Part shown: piece by piece, positions 55,101 through 63,086 of the stretch
Numbering within the stretch: position 1 is the stretch's first letter
Layout: every line of letters starts with the position of its first letter
Assembly: GCF_944324505.1 (NCBI RefSeq)
Contig: NZ_CALUWO010000005.1
Location: 114,281 to 178,280 of the forward strand
DNA from: an uncultured Desulfovibrio sp.
GTDB taxonomy: Bacteria; Desulfobacterota; Desulfovibrionia; Desulfovibrionales; Desulfovibrionaceae
Direction of reading: 5' to 3'
DNA: 64,000 bases
Program-made: the position numbers and the translations under genes
The notes under the pieces: model-generated
What the model was told of the DNA's origin: nothing
The model's database searches: none
Seen by the model: only the letters and a program-made list of their open reading frames with translations

Positions 55101-56439
55101 GGCTGCCGTGCGGCGCACCGTGCGGCGCAGTCCCGTGCCGCGGGCCATCTTTACCAAGGCCATGCGCGAAACCCATACCATCCTTGCCCCGCAGATGTCC
55201 CCCCTGCATTTTGACATTCTCAAGGATGTCATCAACCATTCGGGCTATCATCTGGATGTGCTGCCCTCGGTGAGTCCGCGGGCCATTGAGCTTGGCCTGA
55301 CCTATGTGCATAACGATGCCTGCTATCCGGCCATCGTGGTCATCGGCCAGCTGCTGGATGCGCTGACCAGCGGCCAGTGCGATCCCCAGCGTACGGCGCT
55401 CATGCTGGCCCAGACCTGCGGCCCCTGCCGCGCCAGCAATTATCCGGCCCTGCTGCGCAAGGCTCTGCAGGAGGCCGGCTTTCCCCAGGTGCCCGTGCTC
55501 ACCATGACCAGCGGCAATATCAACCGCCATCCCGGTTTCAGCATCTCGGCCCGGCTTTTCCACCGCATGGTGCTGGGCTGCCTGTACGGCGACATGCTGC
55601 AACGCGTGAGCATGTCCTGCCGCAGCAACGAACTGCACCCCGGCGATACGGACAGCCTGCTGGAATCCTGGATGCGGCGGGCGCGTTCCAGCGCCTCCGC
55701 AGGGGACAATACGGTCTTCCGCACGCACATGTCGGAGATTGTCAGCGATTTTTCCCAGATCAAGCTGGATGGCGTGCCGCGGCCGCGGGTGGGCATTGTG
55801 GGCGAAATCCTGCTCAAGTACCATCCGGATGCCAATAACCACGTGGTGCAGCGCATCCGCGAGGAAGGGGGCGAACCGGTGCTCACCGACCTCATGGACT
55901 TTTTCCTCTACTGCTCCATGGATCCGGTCTATTCCTGGCGTCGTCTGGGCGGGCGCATTCTGCCGGCCCTCACAAGCTGGCTGTTCATCCGCCGGGTGGA
56001 AGGGCTGCGCAAGGCCATGCGCCGTGCCCTGCAGGGCAGCCGCTTTATGCCGGCATCGCGCATCGGCGATCTGGCCAGCAGCGTCCGGGGCATCATTTCA
56101 CGGGGCAATCAGGCCGGCGAGGGCTGGCTGCTCACGGCGGAAATGCTGGAATTCATGGATCACGGGGTCAATAACGTGCTGTGCCTGCAACCCTTCGGCT
56201 GCCTGCCCAACCATATCACGGGCAAGGGCGTCATGAAGGAACTGAAGCGCCTGCGCCCCGGGGCCAACCTCATGGCCGTGGACTACGACCCCGGCAGCAG
56301 CGAGGCCAATCAGCTCAACCGCATCAAGCTCTTCATGGCCGTGGCACACAGCCACATGGATATGGCCCGGCAGGACGGGCAGGGCGTGCCGCCGGCCACG
56401 GCGGGCGACCTGCGCGCGGCACAGGCGCCGGGCCGCTGA
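52108..56439 (+). CDS. Giant acyl-CoA dehydratase activase-like protein (two BadF/BadG ATPase domains plus DUF2229-type region)
   Basis: A 1443-residue protein. Two copies of the actin/Hsp70-like activase fold occur: FLGLDAGSTTVK at 7-18 and YLGVDLGSTTVKAVL near 331-345. Each has a cluster-binding loop (NEACAGGTGAF near C128; NEACSAGCGAF at C455/C459). A Cys-rich knuckle (CQGCGNHC near 615) and a long C-terminal region with HNDACYPAIVVIGQLLDAL and GPCRASNYP follow, as in DUF2229/HgdB-related proteins. Known activases use ATP to inject an electron into 2-hydroxyacyl-CoA dehydratases or benzoyl-CoA reductases. No such partner is adjacent. Start at 52108 has GGAGAAG upstream. Substrate unknown. 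Confidence 0.85.
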   Translation: MDDSVLFLGLDAGSTTVKLALTDSQGNLLEAIYRRHGAAVRLTLCDLLDELAARRPGLRVRAAITGSAALRLAQTLELPFVQEVLATSRAISVLAPRTDVAVELGGEDAKIIYFSDGSDNLRMNEACAGGTGAFIDQMATLLHTDAQGLNDLALRHTTIYPIASRCGVFAKTDVVPLLNEGAAREDLAASIFQAVVEQTIGGLACGHPIRGRVAFLGGPLHFLSALRERFIETLHLAPEEVMNVPDAQYIVARGTALSLVPLAGQPRPVQSAPVDVAELARRARNRIPEGEGASALPPLFASEEEYETFRRRHASGAVPRCPLEDARGPLYLGVDLGSTTVKAVLTDREGAVITTWYRRNQGDPLSELLPFVADLVDSLPQGAWIEDSACTGYGAGFAQAALGSSMTEVETVAHLKAACRLVPETSYVIDIGGQDMKCLKARDGCIAGVTLNEACSAGCGAFLETFAQSLNLSMEDFVRAALFARHPVDLGSRCTVFMNSKVKQAQKEGAEIGDIAAGLCYSVIRNALYKVLRLRSPDELGDKVLVQGGSFMNDALLRVMERLLGREVFRPDIAGLMGAYGAALLVARRPVTEGSRHPLESAALRSLRIETRRLRCQGCGNHCRLTLNRFSNGRRFVSGNRCERGAGQNGTPGEGGHAPMPNIYAWKNRRLFAYTPLDAAQAPRGELGIPRVLNIYEHYPFWFTFFTHLGFRVILSPPSDKDIFDLGLSSMPSQTVCYPAKLAHGHVTALLRQGVKRIFFPCLPRERGDAITKANGYNCPVVSGYPEVIRLNIDEVREQGVRLHTPFVSLQSLDALVDCLYKEMDLPRAELREAGRAALEEFEAYRAELRAEGERILELVRESGGLGIVLCGRPYHVDPAVHHGLPDYIASLGAAVLSEDSVAHLGREDENLRVLDQWSYHSRLYRASTLVCERPELELVQLTSFGCGLDAITSDQVAELLQRAGRLHTLIKIDEGASLGAARIRIRSLMAAVRERREAAVRRTVRRSPVPRAIFTKAMRETHTILAPQMSPLHFDILKDVINHSGYHLDVLPSVSPRAIELGLTYVHNDACYPAIVVIGQLLDALTSGQCDPQRTALMLAQTCGPCRASNYPALLRKALQEAGFPQVPVLTMTSGNINRHPGFSISARLFHRMVLGCLYGDMLQRVSMSCRSNELHPGDTDSLLESWMRRARSSASAGDNTVFRTHMSEIVSDFSQIKLDGVPRPRVGIVGEILLKYHPDANNHVVQRIREEGGEPVLTDLMDFFLYCSMDPVYSWRRLGGRILPALTSWLFIRRVEGLRKAMRRALQGSRFMPASRIGDLASSVRGIISRGNQAGEGWLLTAEMLEFMDHGVNNVLCLQPFGCLPNHITGKGVMKELKRLRPGANLMAVDYDPGSSEANQLNRIKLFMAVAHSHMDMARQDGQGVPPATAGDLRAAQAPGR

Positions 56440-56545
56440 ACCGGTCAGGGGCATCCGCAAGCCGCAGGCAGGCGACATCCGGGCGACACTTGAAAGGCAT
56501 TGGGGAGGCCCCTTGGCCGGCTTCTGGGCCGGCCTGGGGTGGCCG

Positions 56546-56571
56546 GCTCCGGGCGTGCTGCGGCCCGGAGC
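56546..56571. terminator. Hairpin between the convergent activase-like and nuclease-like genes
   Basis: GCTCCGGGC and GCCCGGAGC with an 8-base loop, 9-base perfect stem. No T-run on either side, so an intrinsic terminator is only a possibility. Confidence 0.4.
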
Positions 56572-56578
56572 GGTGTGC

Positions 56579-57181
56579 TTACATCCTGCGCGGGGTATCC
56601 GGTTCCAGCTCGCGCAGCAGGTCCCGGTAGCGCCGTTCGTCGTCAGGATCGGCATGCGGCAGGGACAGCCCCCGCGACAGCCGCCCGGCAAGGCTGTCGG
56701 CCTCGCGCCGGGCTTCCATCTGGCGGGCCATGTCCGTAGCGGCATCCGGGCGCTGGGGGGCGGGCGCGGTCGTTTGTTCCGCACCGGGGGCATGGTCGTC
56801 CAGGCCCAGCAGGGAGGGACGCACATAGATGGGCGCACGGGCACGCAGGGCCAGGGCCACGGCATCGGCGGGCCGGCTGTCCAGACGGATGGTGCGTCCT
56901 TCGGCACGGATGGTCAGGGTGGCATAGTAGATGCCGTCGCGCAGGTCCGAGATTTCCACGGCGGAAAGCCGGGCATCCAGCGCCCTGAGGCTCATGAGCA
57001 TGAGATCATGGGCCAGGGGGCGCGGCAGGGCTTCGCCGTTGAGCACCAGGGAAACGGACATGGCTTCCATGGCGCCCATAAGCAGCATGAGGGTGGCATC
57101 GCCATCCACCTGGCGCAGCCAGATGACCGGGGTTTTCCGGTCGGGTGCCAGCCCCAGGGACGTGACGTGCACTTCAATCAT
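56579..57181 (-). CDS. Bifunctional nuclease family protein (BFN/DUF151)
   Basis: A 200-residue protein beginning MIEVHVTSLGLAPDRKTPVIWL, followed by LPRPLAHDLMLMSLRALDARLSAVEISDLRDGIYYATL and RPADAVALALRARAPIYV. This is the BFN domain pattern, seen in a nuclease of plants and in many bacteria where the role is unclear. A Pro/Ala-rich linker and a basic/acidic tail (residues 140-200) follow. It starts 8 bases inside the end of miaB, so it is translationally coupled to it. The ORF can be extended upstream but that part is a miaB shadow. Confidence 0.82.
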   Translation of the reverse strand: MIEVHVTSLGLAPDRKTPVIWLRQVDGDATLMLLMGAMEAMSVSLVLNGEALPRPLAHDLMLMSLRALDARLSAVEISDLRDGIYYATLTIRAEGRTIRLDSRPADAVALALRARAPIYVRPSLLGLDDHAPGAEQTTAPAPQRPDAATDMARQMEARREADSLAGRLSRGLSLPHADPDDERRYRDLLRELEPDTPRRM

Positions 57182-58526
57182 CACCGCGCTCCGGCAGGGG
57201 AGCTTCCCCGACCAGGCTGTGGCGGTGGGCATGGCGGATGCGCGTGCGGACCATGCGCCCCGTATGCTCGCCTGCGGGCATGGGCACATGCACCAGCGCG
57301 CCGTAAGGATCGCGGCCCTGCCAGCTTTCGTCGTCTCCGGGGGTGTCGCGGCGGCTGCGTTCTTCCAGCAGCACGTCCGTTTCCTGCCCCACGCGCTGTG
57401 CCAGCCAGGTCTGCGAAAGCGTATCCTGCAGGGCCTGAAGGCGCAGCAGGCGGTCCTGCTGCACATCCGGCGGAATCTTGTCCAGAAAGCGGCTGGCACT
57501 GGTGCCGGGCCGGTCCGAATAGCAGAAGGAAAAACTGGACATGAAGTTGCAGGCGCGCATCATGTCCAGCGTCTGGAGAAAATCGTCCTCGCTTTCGCCG
57601 GGAAAGCCCACAATGAGGTCCGTGGACAGGGCAATGTCCGGGCAGGCGGCGCGCAGCTGTTCCACCAGCGCCAGAAAGCGCGCGGCATCATACTTGCGGC
57701 CCATGCGTTTGAGCACGGCATCGGAGCCGGCCTGCAGGGGCAGGTGCAGACGGGGGCAGAGGTGCTCCAGCTCGCCGAAGGCGGCCACATCTTCCGGTCC
57801 CATATCCTTGGGATGGGGGGTGACATAGCGCAGGCGGGCCAGGCCGGGCAGGGCGTTCACGGCGTCAAGCAGCTGCCGGAAGGAGGTGCCGTCGCCGCTT
57901 TTGTCCCGGCCGAAGGCATTGACGTTCTGTCCCAGCAGGGTCACTTCCGAGGCACCGGAGGCCAGCAGGGCGCGGCAGTCGGCCAGGATGGCAGGCGTCA
58001 GGCGCGATTTCTGGCGGCCGCGCGTAAAGGGCACGATGCAGTAGGCGCAGAAATTGTCGCAGCCCTGCATGATGTTCACGTGGCCGGCTGCTGCCCGGGG
58101 CAGGGGTGCCCCGGCTTCGCGCTCCTCGTAATGGCTGGTGAAGTCCAGCAGCGAGAGGCGCAGGGCCGGATCCTCCAGCAGGCGTTCGATGGCCGCCGGG
58201 GCCGAGGCAATGCCGTCGCTGCCGGCCACCAGACGCACCTGCCGGTGGCGGAACAGGTTTTCGCCCAGCTGCTGGGCCACGCAGCCGGTCACGCCCACGA
58301 GCACGCGCGGCGAATTGCCGGTGATCTGGCGGATGCGCCCCAGGGTGCTCATGACCTTGAGTTCGGGCTTTTCGCGCACGGAACAGGTATTGACCACAAT
58401 GACCTGCGCCTCTTCCGGGGCAGCCTCGCAGAAGCCGCGGGCCTCCAGGGCACGCGCCAGCCACTGCGAGTCGTGGACATTCATCTGGCAGCCAAAGGTG
58501 ATGATGTGAAAGCTGTGCTCTTTCAT
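57174..58526 (-). CDS. miaB: tRNA-2-methylthio-N6-dimethylallyladenosine synthase MiaB
   Basis: Radical-SAM methylthiotransferase that modifies A37 of tRNAs reading UNN codons. The 450-residue protein has the N-terminal MTTase cluster cysteines C13, C48 and C82 and the SAM cluster CX3CX2C at C156, C160 and C163 (GCDNFCAYC). Motifs RLHLPLQAGSDAVLKRM and IVGFPGESEDDF are present, and a C-terminal TRAM domain binds RNA. The start at 58526 (MKEHSFHIITFGCQMN) is two bases after the stop of the DUF3467-like gene. It overlaps the nuclease-like gene at its end. Confidence 0.95.
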   Translation of the reverse strand: MKEHSFHIITFGCQMNVHDSQWLARALEARGFCEAAPEEAQVIVVNTCSVREKPELKVMSTLGRIRQITGNSPRVLVGVTGCVAQQLGENLFRHRQVRLVAGSDGIASAPAAIERLLEDPALRLSLLDFTSHYEEREAGAPLPRAAAGHVNIMQGCDNFCAYCIVPFTRGRQKSRLTPAILADCRALLASGASEVTLLGQNVNAFGRDKSGDGTSFRQLLDAVNALPGLARLRYVTPHPKDMGPEDVAAFGELEHLCPRLHLPLQAGSDAVLKRMGRKYDAARFLALVEQLRAACPDIALSTDLIVGFPGESEDDFLQTLDMMRACNFMSSFSFCYSDRPGTSASRFLDKIPPDVQQDRLLRLQALQDTLSQTWLAQRVGQETDVLLEERSRRDTPGDDESWQGRDPYGALVHVPMPAGEHTGRMVRTRIRHAHRHSLVGEAPLPERGDD

Positions 58527-58528
58527 GC

Positions 58529-58909
58529 CTACTGCTCGGGATTGCCGGGGTGTCCGCCGAAGAAGCCGGCATCTTCGCCGGCATCCATTTCCAGGGCACT
58601 CACGCGGTCTTCCAGCCATTCCAGCACGGCTCTGGCCGTGTGGTAGTTCATGAGCACGCGGGAGTGGACCTGGCGGACCACTTCGCGCACGCTGTTGCTT
58701 TCATCCAGCGGCAGTTCCGGCCCCACGGAGCCATCGGGAGCGATGAGGCATTCGGAGGCGCCGGGCAGGCGGTCGCTTTCATGGTAGAAATTCAGCTCGA
58801 TTTCCCCCTGGGGATTGATGCCCCCCCAGACGCCGTGGGCGGCATGCAGGCGGGTTTCGGGGTTCATTCTGTAGATATAGCGGATCTTTTCGGGATGGTC
58901 GGTACTCAT
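58529..58909 (-). CDS. DUF3467-like small conserved protein
   Basis: A 126-residue protein without a signal peptide. The middle, QVHSRVLMNYHTARAVLEWLEDRVSALE, resembles the DUF3467 family, whose members carry an RVVMSPxHA-type segment before a helical end; the N-terminal half (GEIELNFYHE) fits less well. The family assignment is therefore tentative and the role unknown. AAGGAG precedes the ATG at 58909. It sits two bases before miaB, so it belongs to the miaB unit, and diverges from the next gene. Confidence 0.62.
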   Translation of the reverse strand: MSTDHPEKIRYIYRMNPETRLHAAHGVWGGINPQGEIELNFYHESDRLPGASECLIAPDGSVGPELPLDESNSVREVVRQVHSRVLMNYHTARAVLEWLEDRVSALEMDAGEDAGFFGGHPGNPEQ

Positions 58910-59069
58910 GCTGTCTCCTTGACAAAAAGGACGAGCGGAATGGTAAAGAAGAGGGGGTATGAAGTAAAGTGCCGGCAGGTTCCTGGACATCCCGCCAGCC
59001 CCCTTGACGGAGCCGGCGTCGTGGTGCCACAATTTCCCCCCAATATCAGCCTGATGACAAGGAGCAACT

Positions 59070-59630
59070 GTGAGCGATATCACCATAACGGAACATGAAG
59101 TCTTGCCCTATTTTGACATGGAGGGCTTCATGACCCTGTGTCAGGAAAGCCGCCTGGGCGGAGCTGTGCTGGAACGCCTTGTGCGTCTGTGGGGCGAATG
59201 GCTGCCGGAACTCAAGGTTGTGGAAATCAGCACCGGCAAGACCGCCTATCTGGCGGTGTGGCTGCCAGAAAGTGTGGAACAGGCCGTGGATGCCCGGTGG
59301 GAAAAGGCCCCTTCCGATGGCTGGCAGGACAACAACCTGGCCCAGTTCATGTGCATGTGCGCCGTGAAGGAAATCCTGCCTGAAGTGGAGGACGCCGGCT
59401 GTGCGCCTGCCCCGCGCCCCACCGAAAGCCTGAAGCAGGCCCTTGCCGGTCTGGGCCTTGAATACAAGGCCAATCAGTCCACGCTCAACCGGCGCTTTGC
59501 GCTGGTGACCCACTATCCCTTCAAGGGGGGCTGTGAAATCTGCCATCTGCAGGAACACTGCCCCAAGGCCCAGGGCCAGGGACCGAGCACCAGCGTGCTG
59601 CTGCCTGGTTACGAGGAAGGCCGGGACTGA
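59070..59630 (+). CDS. Hypothetical protein with a C-terminal cysteine cluster
   Basis: A 186-residue protein that I cannot place. The GTG start at 59070 has AAGGAG at ideal distance, and codon use is like the neighbours, so the gene is real. The N-terminal 100 residues look like a compact alpha/beta domain (LERLVRLWGEWLPELKVVEISTGKTAYLAVWLP). The tail has GGCEICHLQEHC (C155, C158, C164), which looks like a metal or iron-sulfur site, with further cysteines at 95 and 97. It stands alone between divergent and convergent neighbours. Confidence 0.7.
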   Translation: MSDITITEHEVLPYFDMEGFMTLCQESRLGGAVLERLVRLWGEWLPELKVVEISTGKTAYLAVWLPESVEQAVDARWEKAPSDGWQDNNLAQFMCMCAVKEILPEVEDAGCAPAPRPTESLKQALAGLGLEYKANQSTLNRRFALVTHYPFKGGCEICHLQEHCPKAQGQGPSTSVLLPGYEEGRD

Positions 59631-59708
59631 TCCCGCCGTTTTCGCCGGTGCCTGCTCCAGAGCGGGCGCCGGCACGCCGGGCCGTCCTCCGCCGGAAGCG
59701 CTGGCCGG

Positions 59709-59987
59709 CTAGCGTCCTTCCATGACCAGCGTGCGCCTGCCGCCGTCAGGTGTGATGACCACCACCTCCACCGTGCGGCTGTTGCGCAGCACGCTTTCCA
59801 CAAGGCAGGTGGTGGTGATATCCGTGGAGTAGTCCCGCACGTCCACATTTTCACCCTTGGTGGGCAGGGCGTCGGGAATGATCTCGACCAGTTCGGCCGA
59901 GTCGGCATCAAATCCGTCCCAGGCCATGGCCGGCCGGGTGCACAGGAGCAGGGCGGGCAGAGCCGCCATCAAGAGCAGGTTTTTCAT
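59709..59987 (-). CDS. Small exported protein, DUF5334-like
   Basis: A 92-residue protein with a signal peptide (MKNLLL, hydrophobic core, PAMAWDGFD) predicted to be cleaved after AMA. The mature part is a short beta-rich domain: DADSAELVEIIPDALPTKGENVDVRDY, then TTTCLVESVLRNSRTVEVVVITPDG. It resembles small periplasmic proteins grouped as DUF5334; I am not certain of the family. Its start codon overlaps the likely moaA start on the other strand. Ribosome site weak. Confidence 0.6.
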   Translation of the reverse strand: MKNLLLMAALPALLLCTRPAMAWDGFDADSAELVEIIPDALPTKGENVDVRDYSTDITTTCLVESVLRNSRTVEVVVITPDGGRRTLVMEGR

Positions 59988-61050
59988 GAGTGCTTCTGTA
60001 AATCGAAAAGAGTGTCTTGGCAACTGCCGCGCAGCAGGGGAGGGCGCAAGGACGCTTTCCCTTGCCGACATGCGGGGCAGGGTGGTGCGCTATTTGCGGC
60101 TCTCCATCACGGACCGGTGCAATCTGCGCTGTCTGTATTGCAGCAGCAATGCCCGGCACAGCTTCATTCCCCATGAAAATGTGCTGCGCTATGAGGAAAT
60201 GCTGCGCATGGTGGGGGCCATGCAGCGCCTTGGCGTGCAGAAAGTCCGCCTTACCGGGGGAGAACCGTTTGCCCGCCGGGGCTGCGGCGACTTTCTGGTC
60301 ATGCTGCGGCGGCGCTTTCCGGCGCTGGATCTGCGCATCACCACCAACGGCACCCTGCTTTCCCAGAATCTGGACGCCCTGCGCGAGGCCCGAGTGAGCG
60401 CCGTCAATCTGTCGCTGGACAGCTTTGACCGGCAGACCTTTGCCCACGTGACCGGAAAGGACATGCTGCCCGATGTGCTTGGCGCCCTGGATGCCCTGCT
60501 GGCGGCGGGCATACGCGTCAAGATCAATGCCGTGGGCCTGCGGACCATCAATGACGGACAGATGGCTGACTTTGTGTATGCGGCACGCAGCCTGCCGGTG
60601 GATGTGCGCTTCATCGAATTCATGCCCATGGGGGGCGATACCTTGTGGAGCGATACCTACTTCTGGCCCGCCGCTGACATGCTGGCGGCGGCGCGGGACT
60701 GCACGGCGCTGGTCCCGCTGGCGCCTGAGCCGGGCAACGCCGGCCCGGCCCGCATGTATGCCCTGCCCGGCGGCCGGGGGCGCCTGGGTTTCATCACGCC
60801 CATGAGTAATCATTTCTGCAATGAATGCAATAGGTTGCGTATAACAAGCGATGGGCATCTGCGCACCTGCCTTTTTGCCGACAGGGAATACCGTCTGCGG
60901 GCCATCTTCCGCCATCCCCGTCTGGATGACGCGGCGCTGGACAGGGTGGTGCAGGCAGCCTGCCGGCGCAAGCCCCTGGGGGTGGACATCCTCAAGGCAC
61001 GGCGTGGCGCGGCCGTGGCCACCAGCTCCATGTGGGGTATCGGCGGCTAG
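59986..61050 (+). CDS. moaA: GTP 3',8-cyclase MoaA
   Basis: First enzyme of molybdenum (or tungsten) cofactor synthesis, turning GTP into 3',8-cyclo-GTP. With the ATG at 59986 the product is 354 residues. SAM cluster CX3CX2C at C45, C49 and C52 (DRCNLRCLYC), motif LTGGEPFARRG, and a second cluster CX2CX13C at C278, C281 and C295 are present. The C-terminal Gly-Gly required for activity is there (WGIGG). ATG 60070 is an alternative start, but the preceding LSLAD-type residues belong to the family N-terminus, and 60070 lacks a ribosome site. ruvA follows 20 bases later. Confidence 0.92.
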   Translation: MSASVNRKECLGNCRAAGEGARTLSLADMRGRVVRYLRLSITDRCNLRCLYCSSNARHSFIPHENVLRYEEMLRMVGAMQRLGVQKVRLTGGEPFARRGCGDFLVMLRRRFPALDLRITTNGTLLSQNLDALREARVSAVNLSLDSFDRQTFAHVTGKDMLPDVLGALDALLAAGIRVKINAVGLRTINDGQMADFVYAARSLPVDVRFIEFMPMGGDTLWSDTYFWPAADMLAAARDCTALVPLAPEPGNAGPARMYALPGGRGRLGFITPMSNHFCNECNRLRITSDGHLRTCLFADREYRLRAIFRHPRLDDAALDRVVQAACRRKPLGVDILKARRGAAVATSSMWGIGG

Positions 61051-61070
61051 GGACGGCAAGGGGAGGAAGC

Positions 61071-61682
61071 ATGATTGCCTATCTGGAAGGGGTGCAGGCC
61101 GAGGTCTGGGGCAGTAACTGCCTTGTGGTGACCCGGGGTGGCGTGGGCTATGAGGTGGCCCTGCCGGCGCATACGCTGTCGTCCCTGCCCGGCCGGGGGG
61201 AGCCGCTGGCCCTCTACACCAGTCTGGTGGTGCGCGAGGATGCACAGGAGCTGTACGGCTTTGCCACGTTTGAGGAACGGCAGACCTTTGAGGTGCTGAC
61301 CTCCATCTCCAAGGTGGGCGCCCGCACCGCGCTGGGTATTTTGTCCATCTTCCGGCCCCAGGACCTGCGGCGCATTGTTCTGGAAGATGATGTGCTGGCC
61401 CTGACGCGCGTTTCCGGCATCGGCAAGAAAACGGCGGAACATGTCTTTCTGGAGCTGAAGTACAAGCTCAAGGTGGAGGATGCCCCGCAGGGGGCCGTGC
61501 TGACCGGCGATGCCCGCCCGGGGTCCGTCTTTCGGGATGTGCTGGATGGTCTGGCAAACCTTGGCTATGCCGAGGATGAATGCGCGCCGCTGGTCAAAAA
61601 GCTGCTGCTTGAGCAGCCGGACCTGGATGTCACCGGCGCCCTGAGAGCGGCCCTCAAGGGGCTGGCCCGCGGTCTGGGTTAG
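61071..61682 (+). CDS. ruvA: Holliday junction branch migration protein RuvA
   Basis: Tetrameric protein that binds Holliday junctions and loads RuvB. The 203-residue product starts MIAYLEGVQAEVWG, typical of RuvA. Two helix-hairpin-helix motifs follow (ISKVGARTALGIL and VSGIGKKTAEHVFLEL), and a C-terminal domain III contacts RuvB. GGGAGGA precedes the ATG at 61071. ruvB follows after about 300 bases, a wider gap than usual; ruvC is not in the window. Confidence 0.95.
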   Translation: MIAYLEGVQAEVWGSNCLVVTRGGVGYEVALPAHTLSSLPGRGEPLALYTSLVVREDAQELYGFATFEERQTFEVLTSISKVGARTALGILSIFRPQDLRRIVLEDDVLALTRVSGIGKKTAEHVFLELKYKLKVEDAPQGAVLTGDARPGSVFRDVLDGLANLGYAEDECAPLVKKLLLEQPDLDVTGALRAALKGLARGLG

Positions 61683-61961
61683 CACGCCTGCCAGGGCGCA
61701 GGAGGGCCGCTTGTGGTGTCGTGCCAGAGACCGGCAACCGGCTGCCGGGCGGCAAGCGGCAAAGCGGCAGCGTCGTATCCCCGTACAGCCGTTGCCTGGG
61801 CAATAGCGCAGGCAAGCGGCGGCAAGACACCCCCCTCGCGCTGGCCGGGAGCCTTTTGGGGGAAAACTCCCCGGAACACAGGCCGCGGAGCGTGACGCTG
61901 CGGGCGGAAAACCGTTGCCGCGGCAGCGCCGGCAGCGTTCCGGCATGGTGAAAAACGGCAA
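61683..61961. other. Gap between ruvA and ruvB
   Basis: Nearly 280 bases with GC-rich sequence and some repeated CGGCAA words. I see no gene, terminator or clear promoter. It may hold a ruvB promoter. Confidence 0.4.
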
Positions 61962-61988
61962 ATGAGCAAGAACGGAGGGGATGGCCCG

Positions 61989-63026
61989 ATGCCCGGCGCC
62001 CAGGATTTTTTTCATACGCCCGAAACCGCGGTCAGCCAGGATGCGGCCGCGCTGGATGAGAGCGTTCGCCCGCGTTCCCTGAACGATTTCATCGGGCAGG
62101 ATGAACTGCGCGCCAATCTGCGCGTGTATCTGGATGCCGCCCGCGAGCGGGGCAGGGCGCTGGACCATACCCTGTTTTATGGCAATCCCGGTCTTGGCAA
62201 GACAACCCTTGCCCAGATCATGGCTGCGGAGCTGGGGGTCAACCTGGTCTGTACCTCCGGGCCGGTGCTGGAGCGCAGCGGAGACCTGGCAGCCATTCTC
62301 ACCAATCTGTCACACAACGATCTGCTTTTTGTGGACGAAATCCACCGCATGCCAGTTGCCGTGGAGGAAGTGCTCTATCCCGCCATGGAGGACTTCAAGC
62401 TGGACCTGGTCATTGGCCAGGGGCCGGCCGCCCGTACCGTCAAGATCGACCTGGAACCCTTCACGCTGGTGGGGGCCACCACGCGCATGGGGCTTATTTC
62501 TTCACCGTTGCGTGACCGTTTCGGCATTGTGGCCCGCCTGGAATACTATGCGCCGCAGGACCTTGCCCGCATCGTCACACGCACGGCCCGCATTCTCGGC
62601 GTCTCCATCAGCCCGGACGGGGCGGAAGAAATCGGGCGGCGTTCGCGCGGCACCCCGCGCATCGCCAATCGTCTGCTGCGCCGTGTGCGGGACTTTGCCC
62701 TGGTGCACGGGCACACAACCATTACCGGACCACAGGCCGCCGAAGCCATGCAGCGCATGGATGTGGACCCGCTGGGGCTGGACCAGATGGACAGGCGCCT
62801 GCTGGAAGTGGTCATTCGGCATTACGATGGCGGCCCCGTGGGCATCAAGGCCCTGGCCGCGGCCTGTTCGGAAGAAGTGCGCACCATTGAGGAAATTTAC
62901 GAACCCTATCTGATCCAGTGCGGCTTTCTCAAGCGCAGCCCTCGCGGGCGCATGGCCACCGCCAAGGCCTACCGGCATCTTGGGCTGCGCATGGGCAGGG
63001 GGGATGTGGGCAGCCTGCTGGAATAG
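61989..63026 (+). CDS. ruvB: Holliday junction branch migration helicase RuvB
   Basis: AAA+ motor of the RuvAB complex. Counting from 61989 the product has 345 residues with Walker [10 protein letters not shown] (about 65-73), Walker [11 protein letters not shown], the sensor motif GATTRMG, and the C-terminal winged-helix domain ending [14 protein letters not shown]. The chosen start follows GGAGGGG by ten bases. An in-frame ATG at 61962 has no ribosome site but would add only nine residues. Same strand as moaA and ruvA. Confidence 0.94.
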   Translation: MPGAQDFFHTPETAVSQDAAALDESVRPRSLNDFIGQDELRANLRVYLDAARERGRALDHTLFYGNPGLGKTTLAQIMAAELGVNLVCTSGPVLERSGDLAAILTNLSHNDLLFVDEIHRMPVAVEEVLYPAMEDFKLDLVIGQGPAARTVKIDLEPFTLVGATTRMGLISSPLRDRFGIVARLEYYAPQDLARIVTRTARILGVSISPDGAEEIGRRSRGTPRIANRLLRRVRDFALVHGHTTITGPQAAEAMQRMDVDPLGLDQMDRRLLEVVIRHYDGGPVGIKALAAACSEEVRTIEEIYEPYLIQCGFLKRSPRGRMATAKAYRHLGLRMGRGDVGSLLE

Positions 63027-63086
63027 CCGGCCAGGGCAGAAACAGCCCTCTTGCACAAAACATACCAATGGCGTATTCCCCTTTTC

